The notes beneath the pieces were generated by a model. It worked only from the letters and a program-made list of their open reading frames with translations, ran no database searches and had not been told where the DNA came from. Position numbers and translations under genes: made by a program. DNA of 64,000 bases from Chelydra serpentina (lineage: Eukaryota; Chordata; Testudines; Chelydridae): positions 2,046,001-2,110,000 of the forward strand of contig JBAIAC010000020.1 of NCBI GenBank assembly GCA_037349315.1, given 5' to 3'. Shown here piece after piece: positions 32,336 through 44,391 of this stretch (position 1 is the first letter of the stretch; each line of letters starts with the position of its first letter).

Positions 32336-34849
32336 TTCCCCTAACCTAATTCTCAGAAATGACGATCATTTTTACCTAAAACTTTCTAAAAACAGTTTAA
32401 CCTGAAGTGGAGACCAAGTAGGAAAATTTCAGCCCAAACAGTTAAAGTTTATAAAAGATACAAGCCACTGGGGAAGGGGGGAGCAAAAAACCAAAAAAGC
32501 AGGGCTTAGTAAAGGATAGTTAGGCAATGTTAATTAAAGTGCCATTGCCAGCTCTTGCTGTACTTAAGACTAAGAAGTTACATTGCAAAATGTGCTCCAT
32601 TACACATATTCTCACATGATAAAGAGATGAGAAACTTTAAATCAACACTGACTGCAGGTTAGTGTATAAAGTTTCAGCATACCCTTTCCCCTAACAGCTT
32701 ATACAGTTGAGAAACAAGGTGGGTGACATCTGATCTGTAATTCTTCATCCTCAAAGGAAACCTGCATAACATTGTCAAAAGACGTGCCGGGAAGTTTAAA
32801 TTTATACCATTGCTAGACACTAAAAAACATTAACTGAATAGAGATGCTGGATCTATGGCTTATTACAACAATCTATAACCCACTAACAACCCCCCTCCCC
32901 CACCTCCAGCTGCCTTTCCTACCTGTCCCTTCCTTTCTCCCTTGTATTTACCAGGGACACTCTATGTTAGTTGCCCAGAACTGAAGGAGAGCTCTCTGTA
33001 ATATCGAAAGCTTGTCTCTCTCACCAACAGAAGTTGGTCTAACAAAAGATATTACCTCACCCAATTTCTCTTGCTAATTTCCTGGGGCACACACAGTGTC
33101 CGTAGCTAATACAGTTGTCACACAACATTGTAGAAAAATTAAGATGGGATTTTCAAAGGGGCCTAACTGAAAATCGGTGGAGCATGGGTGCCCAACTCCC
33201 TTACCCTCATTTGAAAAATCCTGGCCATAAAACGGGATGATTCTGTAGTTAAACATTAAACCCTGCCACGCAGCATTTCTGGATGATAAGAGCGCGCAGG
33301 TGGAATTAAAAAGACAATGTCCACAGGATAAGTGACAAATCGTCCAGGGATGCCAGTGGTCCCTCAGGGACAAAATCTGTCTGATCTCCTTTGGGAATGG
33401 AAACTGGTCCCTGCAGAAGCACTTGTTGGGTTCCACTGTGCTAGGCAGAGGTAGCCAAAACTCAGGATTTCTGGTTCATTCAGTTTCACTCTGCAGCTTC
33501 TGGGACTCCCAAGGGCTGCATCTCCAGCTGATCCAGAAGCCCTGGGTCTCCAGCCCCAGGTCTGTCTGCATGGCTGGCTGTCCCAGAGTTACAGACCCTG
33601 GGAGCCTATTCCAGGACCTCGAGACTCCCAGACTTGCAGTAATGAACCTGGAAAACTTGAGAGCCGCCTGTATTTCCAGGCTCCCTGCTGCAGAGTTGGG
33701 AGCCTAGACTGTGAGAGCCCTAGAGTTTCTGCTATTTCCAGAGCAGCTCAATCTATAAATACTAACTTTTCCTCTTACATTTTAGGGCAACATGTCAGAA
33801 TACAGAGCAACACCAAGTGGGAGAGCAAGACCTATCACTGTGATGCCATCATCTGAACAGAAGGAGAGCCTTCTCTAAAGCCTATTGCCCTACAAATAAC
33901 CATGATTCCACTAACATGCTGTACGTCCCAGCAGGGAGTAATGTGGCAGAAACCAACTGAAGAACACAGGAATACACAAAGATTTTTTTTTTCAAATTAA
34001 TATTTTTCATGAAAATATTGATTTAGTTGAAACAACTATTTTGTTTAAATTTTGCTTTGATCAATAAGATTCAACTTGTTCTGTTACTCAGCAGGAACAC
34101 TGTGATGCACTATTAATTATAGTGTATTATAATCCCAAGTACCAAATAGTGAAACACTCTGGAACATCCCCTTATCAGTGACCATCTATAATTCCACAAC
34201 TGCAGTCACAGACAATAGTGTTTCAGATGCACCCAATGTGCCTCCGGACAGGACAGATAGAAACTAGACAAACAACAGGAAAACTGAAAGGAAGATGCTA
34301 CTGAAAATACATCGTAACAGCTCCTGCTAGTCTCAAATAGAGCAAAAACAGATTAATAATATGAAGAGTATCTCTAATATTCAGACTCACATTTCCCTGG
34401 AATTTCAGTCTGCCTGTTAGCCTTATAGAATCTCCGTAAGTGTAATGGACCTAATCAAATCTCTCTATTCTGTCTGATTCTTTCTCATAGAAAATGGTTT
34501 TCAGTTTTATTGCAGTATTTGGTTGATGAATAACTATGGGCTGGATGATGAATCGCGCAGCAAAGGTGCCCAAGGGCTCAAGTTTTATAAGCCTCCCTTT
34601 CCGCATATACTCCTGCAAACCCTCCTGTACTTTGGATCCGGATGTGCAGGTTTAAGCTGCTGCTGTGCACCTGTTATTCCTGTCTGAGCAGGGAGTGGGA
34701 AGATCTTTGGCACTGACAAGCACACCTGAGTCAGTAACAAGATTAGGGTAGTACTTTGCTATTGGTAAAAGACCAATCACCAGTTATTAGTGTTATGTTC
34801 ATAGCACACAGAGAGAGAAATGACATAAAAACATAAAATATTATTGTTG
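32336..34849. other. No gene seen; two small MITE-like repeats
   Basis: Positions about 33000-33065 ('gaaagcttgtctctctcacc' to 'gatattacctcac') are a relative of the repeat at 12447-12541. Positions 33146-33226 have inverted ends (gggattttcaaagg, tttgaaaaatcctgg). The frames at 33074-33436 and 33423-33707 overlap on opposite strands and show no domain. Confidence 0.4.
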
Positions 34850-35135
34850 GAAAGTTGCAACCTAACACTGTTTATTGCTTAGAATCCAGAACACTACCAG
34901 ACAAGAACCACAAAACAGAGAGACAGAGCAGGCTGTTCCCCAAAAGAGAGGCAGAACTCACCCCACCTTGCTCTAGGCTGGCTCTCTGTAGGCTGCCTGC
35001 AGAAAGACCCAGATTCCACACGTTTCTGCAGAGCCGCCTAGCATGCATTCAGGACCAGGAAAGCCTTTGCAAACTGAAAGTGATAGCTTGTAATTTAAGC
35101 ATAGTTTTCAACACACTACAATTAATCCCTGGAGG
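34850..35135. repeat. Unnamed dispersed repeat, copy 2
   Basis: It is homologous to 32050-32335 over about 285 bp with many substitutions and small indels. The frame at 34855-35190 is within this repeat and is not conserved in copy 1. Confidence 0.5.
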
Positions 35136-35937
35136 AAGTGGAGCAGGGATGGTATTGCTCCTTTGTCACATGATTTCGTCCATTCGCTGACTCCATTGAG
35201 CAGATCGTTAAACCACAAACTCACACTATATAAATACAGAAGAGTAAAGAACTAACTTCACTAGCCATAAAAGGTACTTGTAACAGGAGAAAGCTCGTCT
35301 CAGCCCTAATCCCTGTACAGCATGTAATGGCTGTCCTGGATTCTGCTATTGATGTAAGAAATCACATTTTAGCTAAAACGGAAATAAAACTCATCATGTT
35401 TACAGGGATATTCAGACGGATGTTGGCCTAGTGATCTGGTTAAAAACAAGCCTCACTGGCTGATTGAATTTTAGAATTAAAATTAGATTTTTCGGGGTCA
35501 GAAACTGCATGACAGAGAATGAGAAACATTACTGCCATTTGGAGGTAAGAAGGAATTTGCTCAGAATAGTATGTTTCACCTTATTTCAGTCATTAATCTC
35601 AGGAATAAAGTGAACTAGCCAACAGAAGTGAAGAGAGATGAGGAATTTAAGGTATGGGAGTTTTCTGACAGCTCCTTTATTAATAGTGGGGTGTGAGCAT
35701 TGTGCTTTTTTTTACAAACCAGTAACGCTGCTTAAAAGAGCTGTGTTGTCAAATCAGCCAAGACAAAGAAGACTGTGTTCTCCATTGCAATGCATTGGTT
35801 TTGCCACAAGCGCACACAAAAAGGTTGTCTATAAACGCTCTCCTTTTGTATTGAAAATTAAATATATCCAGTGTTTTCCAGGCAGTTTATACATAAAATT
35901 ATGGATGGCCAGCCTTTTTGTGTATGTATCTATATCA
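35136..35937. other. No gene seen
   Basis: AT-rich sequence. The frame at 35638-36000 has no recognisable domain and runs into the start of the LINE at about 35938. Confidence 0.35.
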
Positions 35938-38900
35938 GGTCGGGTGGGTGGGGCTCGTCAGCCTTGGAAGGCAGCCCACCTAGGAGAAGGAAAACTCTGA
36001 TTTAAAACCTCCGCTGCCTTATGGCAATACCCACTCATGGGAAAGGCTAAGGGAGTCAACCCTGAAACCAACTCCGGTGTCGGAGTCCCGATGGCGGTCT
36101 GACATTGTCCTCAACGTCATTCTGGCAACTCCTGCAACGCCACTGGTGCCAAGTTGTATCGACATTGTCTTTCCCTTGGATCCATCAGTTGCGTGGAGAG
36201 GGGGGTTCTGCTGCATGGGAAACAGCTGTTCCTCCATATCACCCTGCCCTGGCTTGCGCCCTGGAGAGGACACTCCAGCTTCGCTTCACAGCGTCCACAC
36301 AAAAAGGGAAGCAACAGTTTACCAGCTATAAGCCCCCTGCTCGACTGGTGTAGAGCTGGCACCAGGGGTTGCTTCCGACGGTGGGAGGGATCACCACGTC
36401 TCACTGGACAACTATCGCCTGCCTCAAGCTGGGCAGCCCCCAGCCAATAAGGTGTTGTCCCGCCACAGTTCACCTGCTTCACTGGGTGCGTGGGGCTTAG
36501 TGTACATGAGTACCCAACAAGTGGACTGCGAACCATGCACCAGGCAACAACAAAAGAAAACCAACATTTAAGAAACCAGCCCTCAAGTTAGGATGCTGGA
36601 ACGTACGGACCATGACAACTGGCCTATCACAAGACCTTCAGGCAATCAGCAATGTTCGGAAGACTGCAGTCATCAACGATGAGCTAACACGACTCCAAAT
36701 CGACATAGTCACTTTTCAGGAGACATGGCTGCCAGACGCTGGGACTGTCAGGGAAAACAACTATACGTTCTTCTGGCAAGGGAAGAGTGCCGAAGAAATC
36801 AGAGAGTGTGGTGTTGGATTTGCTGTGAGAAATTCTTTACTGGGGATGGTGGAACCTGGACAACAAGGAACTGAAAGACTGTTATCTCTCCGACTCCACA
36901 CATCCACTGGACCCGTCAACCTGATCAGTGTGTATGCACCAACACTCGGCGCCAACAGGGATACCAAGGACGAGTTCTACGATCAGTTAGACATGATCAT
37001 CAGGAGTATCCCTAAAGAAGAGCACTTGATACTACTGGGTGACTTCAACGCCAGAGTGGGCGCTGACCACGACTTTTGACCAACCTGTCTTGGAAAGTTT
37101 GGCGTTGGAGAAATGAATGAGAATGGACAACGACTTCTGGAACTGTGCTCGTACCATGACCTCAGCATCACCAACTCATTCTTCCAGACAAAGCCTCAAC
37201 ACAAAGTGTCCTGTAGACACCCTCGCTCCATGCACCGGCACCAACTCGACCTGATCATCATCAGGTGGTCTGCCTTGAAGTGCGTCCTGCTTACTCGCAC
37301 CTTCCACAGTGCTGACTGCGACAGTGATCACTCACTGGTGTGCAGCAAGATGAGGCTACAGCCAAAGAAGATCCACCGCTCTAGGCCAGAGGGCAAACCC
37401 CGCATCGATGTGAGCAAGACCGCACACCCAGACAAGGCAGAGAAATTCACCCATGAGCTCTCCGAGGTGCTGAACTGTATGCCTCCTGGTGGCTGCGCCA
37501 AAGAGAGATGGGACTACATCAGAGACGCAGTACAAAGCACAGCCATGAAAGTTTTTGGAAAGAAACGAAACATGAATAATGACTGGTTTGAGGCCAACTC
37601 CACCACACTCACTCCAGCCATTGAAGAACGCTGTGCTGTTCACCTGGAGTACAAGCGTTCCCCCAGTCAGAGGACTCTACAAGAGTATCGATTTGCCAGG
37701 AGCAAAGTATAGAGACTAGCTCGACAGTGTGCAAATGATTACTGGCTCCAGCTCTGCCGGAGCATTCAACTATCTGCTGACACTGGAAACATCAGGGGAA
37801 TGTATGATGGCATCAAGAAGGCCATGGGACCCACAAAGAAGTGGAGAGTGTCACTAAAGTCTGCAACAGGTGAAAACATCCAGGACAAAGGCAAGCAGAT
37901 GGATAGATGGGTGGAGCACTACTCTGAAGTGTATTCCAGGCAAAACACCATCACCGAAGCTGCCCTCAATACCGTGGATGGTTTTCCCGTTGAAACAGAG
38001 CTGGACGAGAAGCCCACCATGGAAGAACTGAAGAAAGTCATTGAGAGCTTGTCCACAGGAAAGGCTCCAGGAAAGGATGGCATCCCACCAGAAGTTATCA
38101 AGTGTGGCATCAACTTTTTGCTCCTGGCAAACCGTGTCCTCCTAGAACACCTCCACGACATCCTCTGTCAGTGCTGGGACGAAGGTGCAGTACCTCAGGA
38201 TATGAGAGACGCCAACATCATGACCCTCTACAAGAACAAGGGTGATAGAAGCGACTGCAACAACTACAGAGGCATATCACTCCTGAGTGTTGTGGGTAAA
38301 GTCTTTGCACGCGTGATCCTGAACAGACTGCAGAAGCTTGCTGACAGAGTTTACCCAGAGTCACAGTGCGGGTTCCGAGCAGGGAGATCCACCACCGACA
38401 TGGTTTTATCCTTAAGGCAGCTGCAAGAGAAATGCAGAGAACAGCAGAAGCCGCTATTCCTTGCCTTCATAGACCTGACCAAAGCTTTCAACCTTGTGAA
38501 CAGAGATGGGCTGTTCAAGATCCTGGCAAAGGTTGGCTGCCCACCGAAGCTGCTGAGCGTGATCCAGTCTTTTCACGACAACATGAACGGCACAGTACTG
38601 TATAATGGCTCATCCTCCGATGCCTTCAACATCCACAGTGGAGTAAAACAAGGCTGCGTTCTCACTCCCACACTCTTCGGCATCTTCTTCGCAGCATTCC
38701 TGAAACGTGCCTTTGGAAATTCCACAGAGGGAGTCTATCTTCACACCCGGTCTGACGGGAGACTTTTCAATCTGGCTCGACTAAAGGCCAAAAGCAAGGT
38801 ACGGGAGGCAACAATCAGAGATATGCTGTTTGCAGACGATGCTGCCCTGGCCACCCACACAGAAACCGATCTCCAGCATCTAATTGACCGCTTTTCCAGA

Positions 38901-39850
38901 GCTTGCAAAGAGTTCGGGTTGACAATCAGTCTTCAGAAGACCAAAGTTATGGCCCAGGATGCAGAACATCCAAGCATTGCCATCACTGACTATGTGCTAG
39001 AGGTGGTCAGTCAGTTCACCTACCTTGGATCTACCATCACAGACAACCTCTCACTGGACCCTGAGATCAACCGTAGAATCGGTGAGGCCTTCACAATTTT
39101 GGCCAGATTGTCACAGAGAGTATGGAACAACAACATGCTGACCATCAACACAAAGGTCACTGTGTACCGTGCATGTGTGCTAAACACTCTTCTCTACACC
39201 AGCGAAACTTGGACCCTCTACGCTTCACAAGAAAAGAGACTGAACACCTTCCACATGCGCTGCCTCCGTCGCATACTCGGGATCACTTGGACTGATCGAA
39301 TAATGAACAACGAGGTGCTGGAACGTGCCAAGATCTCCAGCATGTTCACTCTCCTCCGTCAACGCCGCCTCAGATGGCTTGGCCATCAAAGCCGCATGGA
39401 AGATGGACGGATCCCCAAAGACCTGTTGTATGCCGAACTCGCCTCCGGAAACAGAGCTACAGGATGGCCCCACCTTCGCTTCAAGGATGTTTGTAAGAGG
39501 GACCTGAAGACTGTTCAAATCGACATCAACAGCTGGGAAGAGCTTGCCCAGGACAGATGCAGATGGAGACACGCTCTGACCACTGGATTGAAAACTGGTG
39601 CAGACAAGCTGCAGCAGCTTGCCGAGGAAAAGTGGGTTCAATGAAAAAGGAAGCAGTGGCTCCAACCCACAGCTGACAGCGCCTTCTAATGCAGCAAATG
39701 CAATCGAGACTGCCATTCTCGTGTGGGGCTTCACAGCCACAACAGACGCTGCACAACCATCAACTAAACATTCCCCATGGGCGCATATCCATCGTCTCTC
39801 GAGACTAACGGATGCCAACAACAATCTATATCAGTCTGTTGATGCGATTT
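35938..39850 (+). mobile_element. Nearly full-length APE-type non-LTR retrotransposon
   Basis: A block of about 3.9 kb with GC content higher than its flanks holds a 5' region of about 600 bp, one long ORF and a short 3' tail ending near 'catcgtctctcgagactaacggatgccaacaacaa' at about 39790-39830. The 5' edge is placed by the composition change at 35938. The protein combines an apurinic-type endonuclease and RT in one frame. I could not assign it firmly to a clade; the C-terminal RWLGH region is reminiscent of RTE-like LINEs. Confidence 0.8.
36555..39644 (+). pseudogene. LINE endonuclease-reverse transcriptase ORF with two in-frame stops
   Basis: All three open segments are in the same frame and are separated only by a TGA at 37077-37079 and a TAG near 37710, so about 1,030 codons lack any frameshift. 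Endonuclease landmarks are KLGCWNVRTM, TFQETWL, LLGDFNARVG, HQLDLIII and SDHSLV. RT landmarks are NNYRGISLLSVVGKVFARVI, AFIDLTKAFNLVN, GVKQGCVLTPTLFG and MLFADDAALATH (FADD), then FTYLGSTIT and a C-terminal RQRRLRWLGH. The product would nick target DNA and copy the RNA in place. TGA is a common outcome of CpG decay of CGA, suggesting a fairly recent copy. Frames on the opposite strand are shadows. Confidence 0.85.
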
Positions 39851-41219
39851 TAAATAAGGTCTAGGTACCCAAATGCCACTGAAAGTTAATAAGCCTTTAT
39901 TTTTTAGCATTTCGTCTGTGTTTGAGTAATCCCCTTTCTGGTTTATGTGGCAAAGGGGACCTGTAGATAATGATAGTTTCTGATTTCTTTTGAAAAAGGG
40001 AATAAAATTATTTTGAAAGTTAAGACAAACATGTGACCCTTTTTAAAAACATATCTGATTCTGCTTTCACACAGGTGTAAATCTAGAGTAACTCTATGGA
40101 TTATATGAACAGAGAATCAGGCCTATCTATTCCCTTCCCCCCTCTTAAATCTTTTTTTCCTTTTACTTCCTGCAAGACCTAGTGAAAAGCACACCTGATC
40201 TTAACTTCTCTGTGCATAGAGAGTGTATAGACTGATCTACAGAAAGGTGCATTGATAGGATTGAGAAGTACAGTAGTGGGAGCTGATGTGTAGTTCCATT
40301 TTGTTTTGCAGGAGATCTTGCCTCCATTTGAGCTCTGATCTTTTGTTTTCCTTTGTTGGGAACACCGGAGTGCATATACTCACCCTTACAGAGGACTGAG
40401 TGCCTAGCGTGCTTTGCAGGGTGCCCTTGTAACTATCCAGGAGCATTGCTGGACTCCAAAGAGAATTCAGTCCCATTCCAACCTGAGCTGGGCAGGACTG
40501 AATTTAAAAATATTATAATAATTATGTGGAATTTACAATTAGATATAGGAGGGATTGCGGGGGCATGGATGGAGATGTTATTCAAATTCTACACTGAACA
40601 ATCTTTCCTATGTGACTTGAATATGGGGATCTATTATTAGCAGATAGGGTTGATCAGAGGGGAGGAAATTAGGAACAATTGTACTGGGGCCCTGAGCTCA
40701 AGGGGGGCTCAAAACCATCTGTAACATCTGCATAAATTCAGTGAAATGGGAGGGAGTGGGGCCCCAAATTTCTCTCAAGGGGCCTGTTAGCAGATAGATA
40801 ATTAGCAATACATCTATTAGAACCTGATCCAAAGCCCTATTAAAAAAAGGCACTGACTTCAATGAGCTTTGGATCAGGCCTTCTATGAGGAATTGTAATC
40901 CTGTGTGTGTGTGTATGTGTATATGTGTGTGTGATCGCTTCATAGGTGGTATAGAGATGTTACTTTTCTCACATTAAGTACCTGTCTCGTTAGCTCAAGC
41001 AGTAACAGTTTATTATTTCAGTTCTGTAAATCCCCACTTCAGTCCCCAGCATCAGTCAAGATGGAAGTTGTCCCACAATCATCTTTTAGTGTTAAAAACT
41101 TACATACAGGTTTTTAATTTAAAAAAAATGTATCTGACAAAATCCCTTTTATAATCCCTGGGCATTTCCCAAGGGCCCTAGTCAGTTTTACCTATTCCTT
41201 CCTTCCTGTGGGAAAATTA
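39851..41219. other. No gene seen
   Basis: Spacer with a TG-rich tract at 40901-40933. Positions 40640-40800 have a G-rich repeat-like block. Small frames at 40163-40640 overlap on both strands without domains. Confidence 0.4.
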
Positions 41220-41557
41220 CACTGGTCTACAATTTTTGAGAAGTTGTCTGCTTCAGAGATAAAATGTGCTATTTATTATGTATTTTGATGTGCTGAATTC
41301 AAATATGACAATTAAAACAACTGATTGGCTGCTGTTTCTAAGATATTTAAGTTTTACATTTTATGTCTATGTATATTGTGTAGATAGTAGAGTTTTAATC
41401 ATAAATTGTAAACCTAGGTTTTTTCATGTGTTTATGGTTGCTTTACATGATAATATTTCACCTGTCCTGTTTATGTAACACTTTAAAAATCAGCAAAGGG
41501 GTTATATTAATAACATTTATTATGAAACAAAAGGCAAAAAACTATTATGTACATTGT

Positions 41558-43270
41558 TTAGTCATATTCAGTGTCTACTCGGCGCTTCTTGGCTTGTCTC
41601 TTGTATTCATTAAATGGAGCATCTCTTGTCACTGTCCAGCAATAGTCTGCAAGCATTGATGGGCTCTATTTGCCCTGATAGCGTTTCTCCATTGTTGCAA
41701 TGTCCTGGTGAAATTGCTCGCCATGCTCGTCGCTCACTGCTTCGCAGTTCGGTGGAAAAAAATCTAGCTGAGAGTGCAAAAAATGTATCTTTAGTGACAT
41801 GTTGCAACCAAGACTTTTGTATGCCTTGAGGAGGTTTTCCACCAACAACCTGTAGTTGTCTGCCTTGTTGTTTCCGAGAAAATTGATTGCCACTACCTGG
41901 AAGTGCCTTTTTTTTCCATGCCTTTTTTTTCCTTGCCACGCAGTGCATGGTCAAATGCATCATCTCGAAGAAGTTCACGAATCTGAGGACCAACAAAGAC
42001 ACCTTCCTTTATCTTAGCTTCACTTAACCTTGGAAATTTTCCACGGAGGTACTTGAAAGCTGCTTGTGTTTTGTCAATGGCCTTGACAAAGTTCTTCATC
42101 AGACCCAGCTTGATGTGTAAGGGTGGTAACAAAATCTTCCTTGATTCAACAAGTGGTGGATGCTGAACACTTTTCCTCCCAGGCTCCAATGACTGTCGGA
42201 GTGGCCAATCTTTCTTGATGTAGTGGGAATCTCTTGCACGACTATCCCATTCGCAGAGAAAACAACAGTACTTTGTGTATCCAGTCTGCAGACCAAGCAA
42301 GAGAGCAACAACCTTCAAATCACCACAAAGCTGCCACTGATGTTGGTCATAGTTTATGCACCTCAAAAGTTGTTTCATGTTGTCATAGGTTTCCTTCATG
42401 GAAACCAACTGCATGACCAACTGGAATTGATGGCAAAACATTGCCATTATGCAGTAAAACAGCTTTAAGACTCGTCTTCGATGAATCAATGAACAGTCTC
42501 CACTCATCTGGATCGTGAACGATGTTGAGGACTGCCATCACACCATCAATGTTGTTGCAGGCTACAAGATCACCTTCCATGAAGAAGAATGGGACAAGAT
42601 CCTTTTGACGGTCACGGAACATGGAAACCCTAACATCACCTGCCAGGAGATTCCACTCCTGTAGTCTGGAGCCCAACAGCTCTGCCTTACTCTTAGGTAG
42701 TTCCAAATCCCTGACAAGGTCATTCAGTTCACCTTGTGATTTGAGGTGTGGTTCAGAGGAGGAGGATGGGAGAAAATGTGGGTCCTGTGACATTGATGGT
42801 TCAGGACCAGAAGTTTCATCCTCTTCCTCTTCCTCGTCTGACTCAAGTGAGAATGATTCTGGTGCATCAGGAACCGGCAGCCCTTCTCCGTGGGGTACTG
42901 GGCGTATTGCTGATGGAATGTTTGGATAATGCACAGTCCACTTTTTCTTCTTTGACACACCTTTCCCAACTGGAGGCACCATGCAGAAGTAACAATTGCT
43001 GGTATGATCTGTTGGCTCTCTCCAAATCATTGGCACTGCAAAAGGCATAGATTTCCTTTTCCTGTTCAACCACTGGCGAAGATTTGTTGCACAAGTGTTG
43101 CAGCATATGTGTGGGGCCCACCTCTTGTCCTGATCTCCAATTTTGCAGCCAAAAGAAAGGTGATAGGCTTTCTTAACCATAGTGGTTATACTGCGCTTTT
43201 GTGATGCAAAAGTCACTTCACCACAAACATAGCAGAAGTGATCTGCACTGTTCACACAAGTATGAGGCAT
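41558..43270 (-). pseudogene. Transposase-like zinc protein of the CACTG element, lightly damaged
   Basis: Starting at 43270 (MPHTCV), the N-terminus has paired cysteines (CYVCGEV, CCNTC, CYFC), likely zinc-binding, then an acidic linker (SDEEEEEDE). The C-terminal half looks like an RNase H-fold catalytic core. LFIDSSKTSLKAVLLHNG (42487) would give the first Asp, QLCGDLKVVALLLG (42321) the second, a CCFLC pair (42267) and LHIKLGLMKNF (42117) resemble the C-x2-C and H motifs of insertion domains, and VSDEHGEQFHQDI (41728) the Glu. Damage is light: a frame change near 42395, slippage in an A-run near 41915, and a stop replacing one codon near 41668; the end is at 41558. I recognise the protein as a widespread, unnamed multicopy family. 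The catalytic assignment is inference from spacing and motifs, not alignment. Confidence 0.6.
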
Positions 43271-43406
43271 CTCTGCTCACTTTGGCTAAACAGAAATGTG
43301 TCCCTTTGCAAAATCAAACACTGACAAAGAAGAGAGCATGACACTGTATGATTTCTAGAGCTGATATAGGGCAATTTGTTCAGCAGAGTGATGTAAGCTT
43401 CGTTAT

Positions 43407-43490
43407 GATTGCATCATCCATGACTTCTAGGAATACCATGATGCAATTCATATCATGTATGATGCAATACCAGCTTCAGATTGCATCATT
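43407..43490. promoter_or_regulatory. Four subterminal GATGCAAT repeats
   Basis: The word ATGATGCAAT or its reverse complement occurs at 43407-43417 (inverted), 43438-43448, 43459-43469 and 43479-43490 (inverted), between the transposase start and the right terminus. Subterminal repeats of this sort are transposase-binding sites in several DNA-transposon superfamilies; that role is inferred here. They also lie where a promoter for the minus-strand ORF would be. Confidence 0.5.
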
Positions 43491-43784
43491 CATTGTTTTG
43501 CCTAAAAAGCAAGTACTGTCCAAACCCAGTCATAGATTTATTCATAGATCCAGTCAAAGATGTATTTTAGTCATGTCTGGTTTAAATTGAGATCCCTTCC
43601 CTTTATAACTCACGTATCCTCCGCCATTCCCAAGTCAAGGGTCATATATACTGACCCAATAGCATGTCTTGAAAACTAGAGCCAATCAACAATTTTAAGC
43701 ATCATTTTCGTTCTCAGTGACCCAGAATTAGTAAAGTTTGACTACATTTATTTCAGAAGCATTTTGGCTGTAGAGCAGTGATAA

Positions 43785-44256
43785 AGATAATAAAACTTCT
43801 GCACACATTAGAAAGGCTAAGTAGGGTCTGTAAGGGGTATATTTCTTCAGCACAGCTCAGCGTACATAGCAACATTGGGCCCAATCCTGCTCCAATTAAT
43901 AGGAGGATCAGGTCCTTTGTCTATAGTTTCTTTTCATTTTTCCTATGGTGTTGAGCTATTTCTACCTTCACTGCTGTCATTTTGTATTCTGCATTTGAAG
44001 AGACTGGAAGACTAAGGATTTCCCTTGGATGTTTCATCACTGTCCTATTGCTGTCTTGAAAACCTGCACAGCAATGAGGTCCGTATTTCACTGGGTGACA
44101 GCTGTTCACATACTGACTTTTCTACAGATGCCACATTTGATTAAAGGGAAATAGGGTTCTGTGTTAAACATATGCAATGAAATCATTAATTATTACCATG
44201 GCCAATGGAAAACCATAGATTCCAAAAATGATGTATTCATATGTATCATATGAATC
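43785..44256. other. No gene seen
   Basis: Spacer between the CACTG element and the palindrome. The frame at 43921-44109 has no domain. Confidence 0.4.
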
Positions 44257-44391
44257 TGGAATGTATCTATTAGACAGTTTTTTTTAATGAAAACGTATAC
44301 CTCGCAAAGTAAAGTATCCTTTACTTTGCGAGGTATACGTTTTCATTAAAAAAAACTGTTTAATATTTTTATTTTCCAGATACATTCCCAT
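44257..44391. repeat. Near-perfect palindrome with 41-bp identical arms
   Basis: Arms 44274-44314 and 44319-44359 are exact reverse complements around a 4-nt spacer (tatc). The outer words 'ctggaatgtatct' (44257-44269) and 'agatacattcc' (44380-44390) extend the symmetry with a gap. It is probably a palindromic MITE. Confidence 0.85.

Larger units (their letters stand above)
41220..43780 (-). mobile_element. DNA transposon with CACTG termini, about 2.56 kb
   Basis: The left end begins CACTGGTCTACA and, after a gap, has 'gcttcagagataaa'. The right end, read inward, begins CACTGCTCTACAG and has 'gcttctgaaataaa'. These form imperfect terminal inverted repeats of about 35-45 bp. Flanking bases are ATTA on the left and ATAA on the right, compatible with an aged 4-bp target duplication. 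The body encodes one long minus-strand protein plus 300-500 bp of noncoding ends. CACTG ends with a short duplication recall the CACTA/Mirage/Chapaev group, but the superfamily is not settled. Confidence 0.7.

Noticed and set aside
33074..33707. Two frames of about 100 codons on opposite strands as a possible host gene.
   Set aside because: No domain, no splice context and a mutual overlap zone; composition is like that of the surrounding noncoding DNA.
34855..35190. A 111-codon frame as a candidate gene.
   Set aside because: It lies in a dispersed repeat and is not preserved in the copy at 32050-32335.
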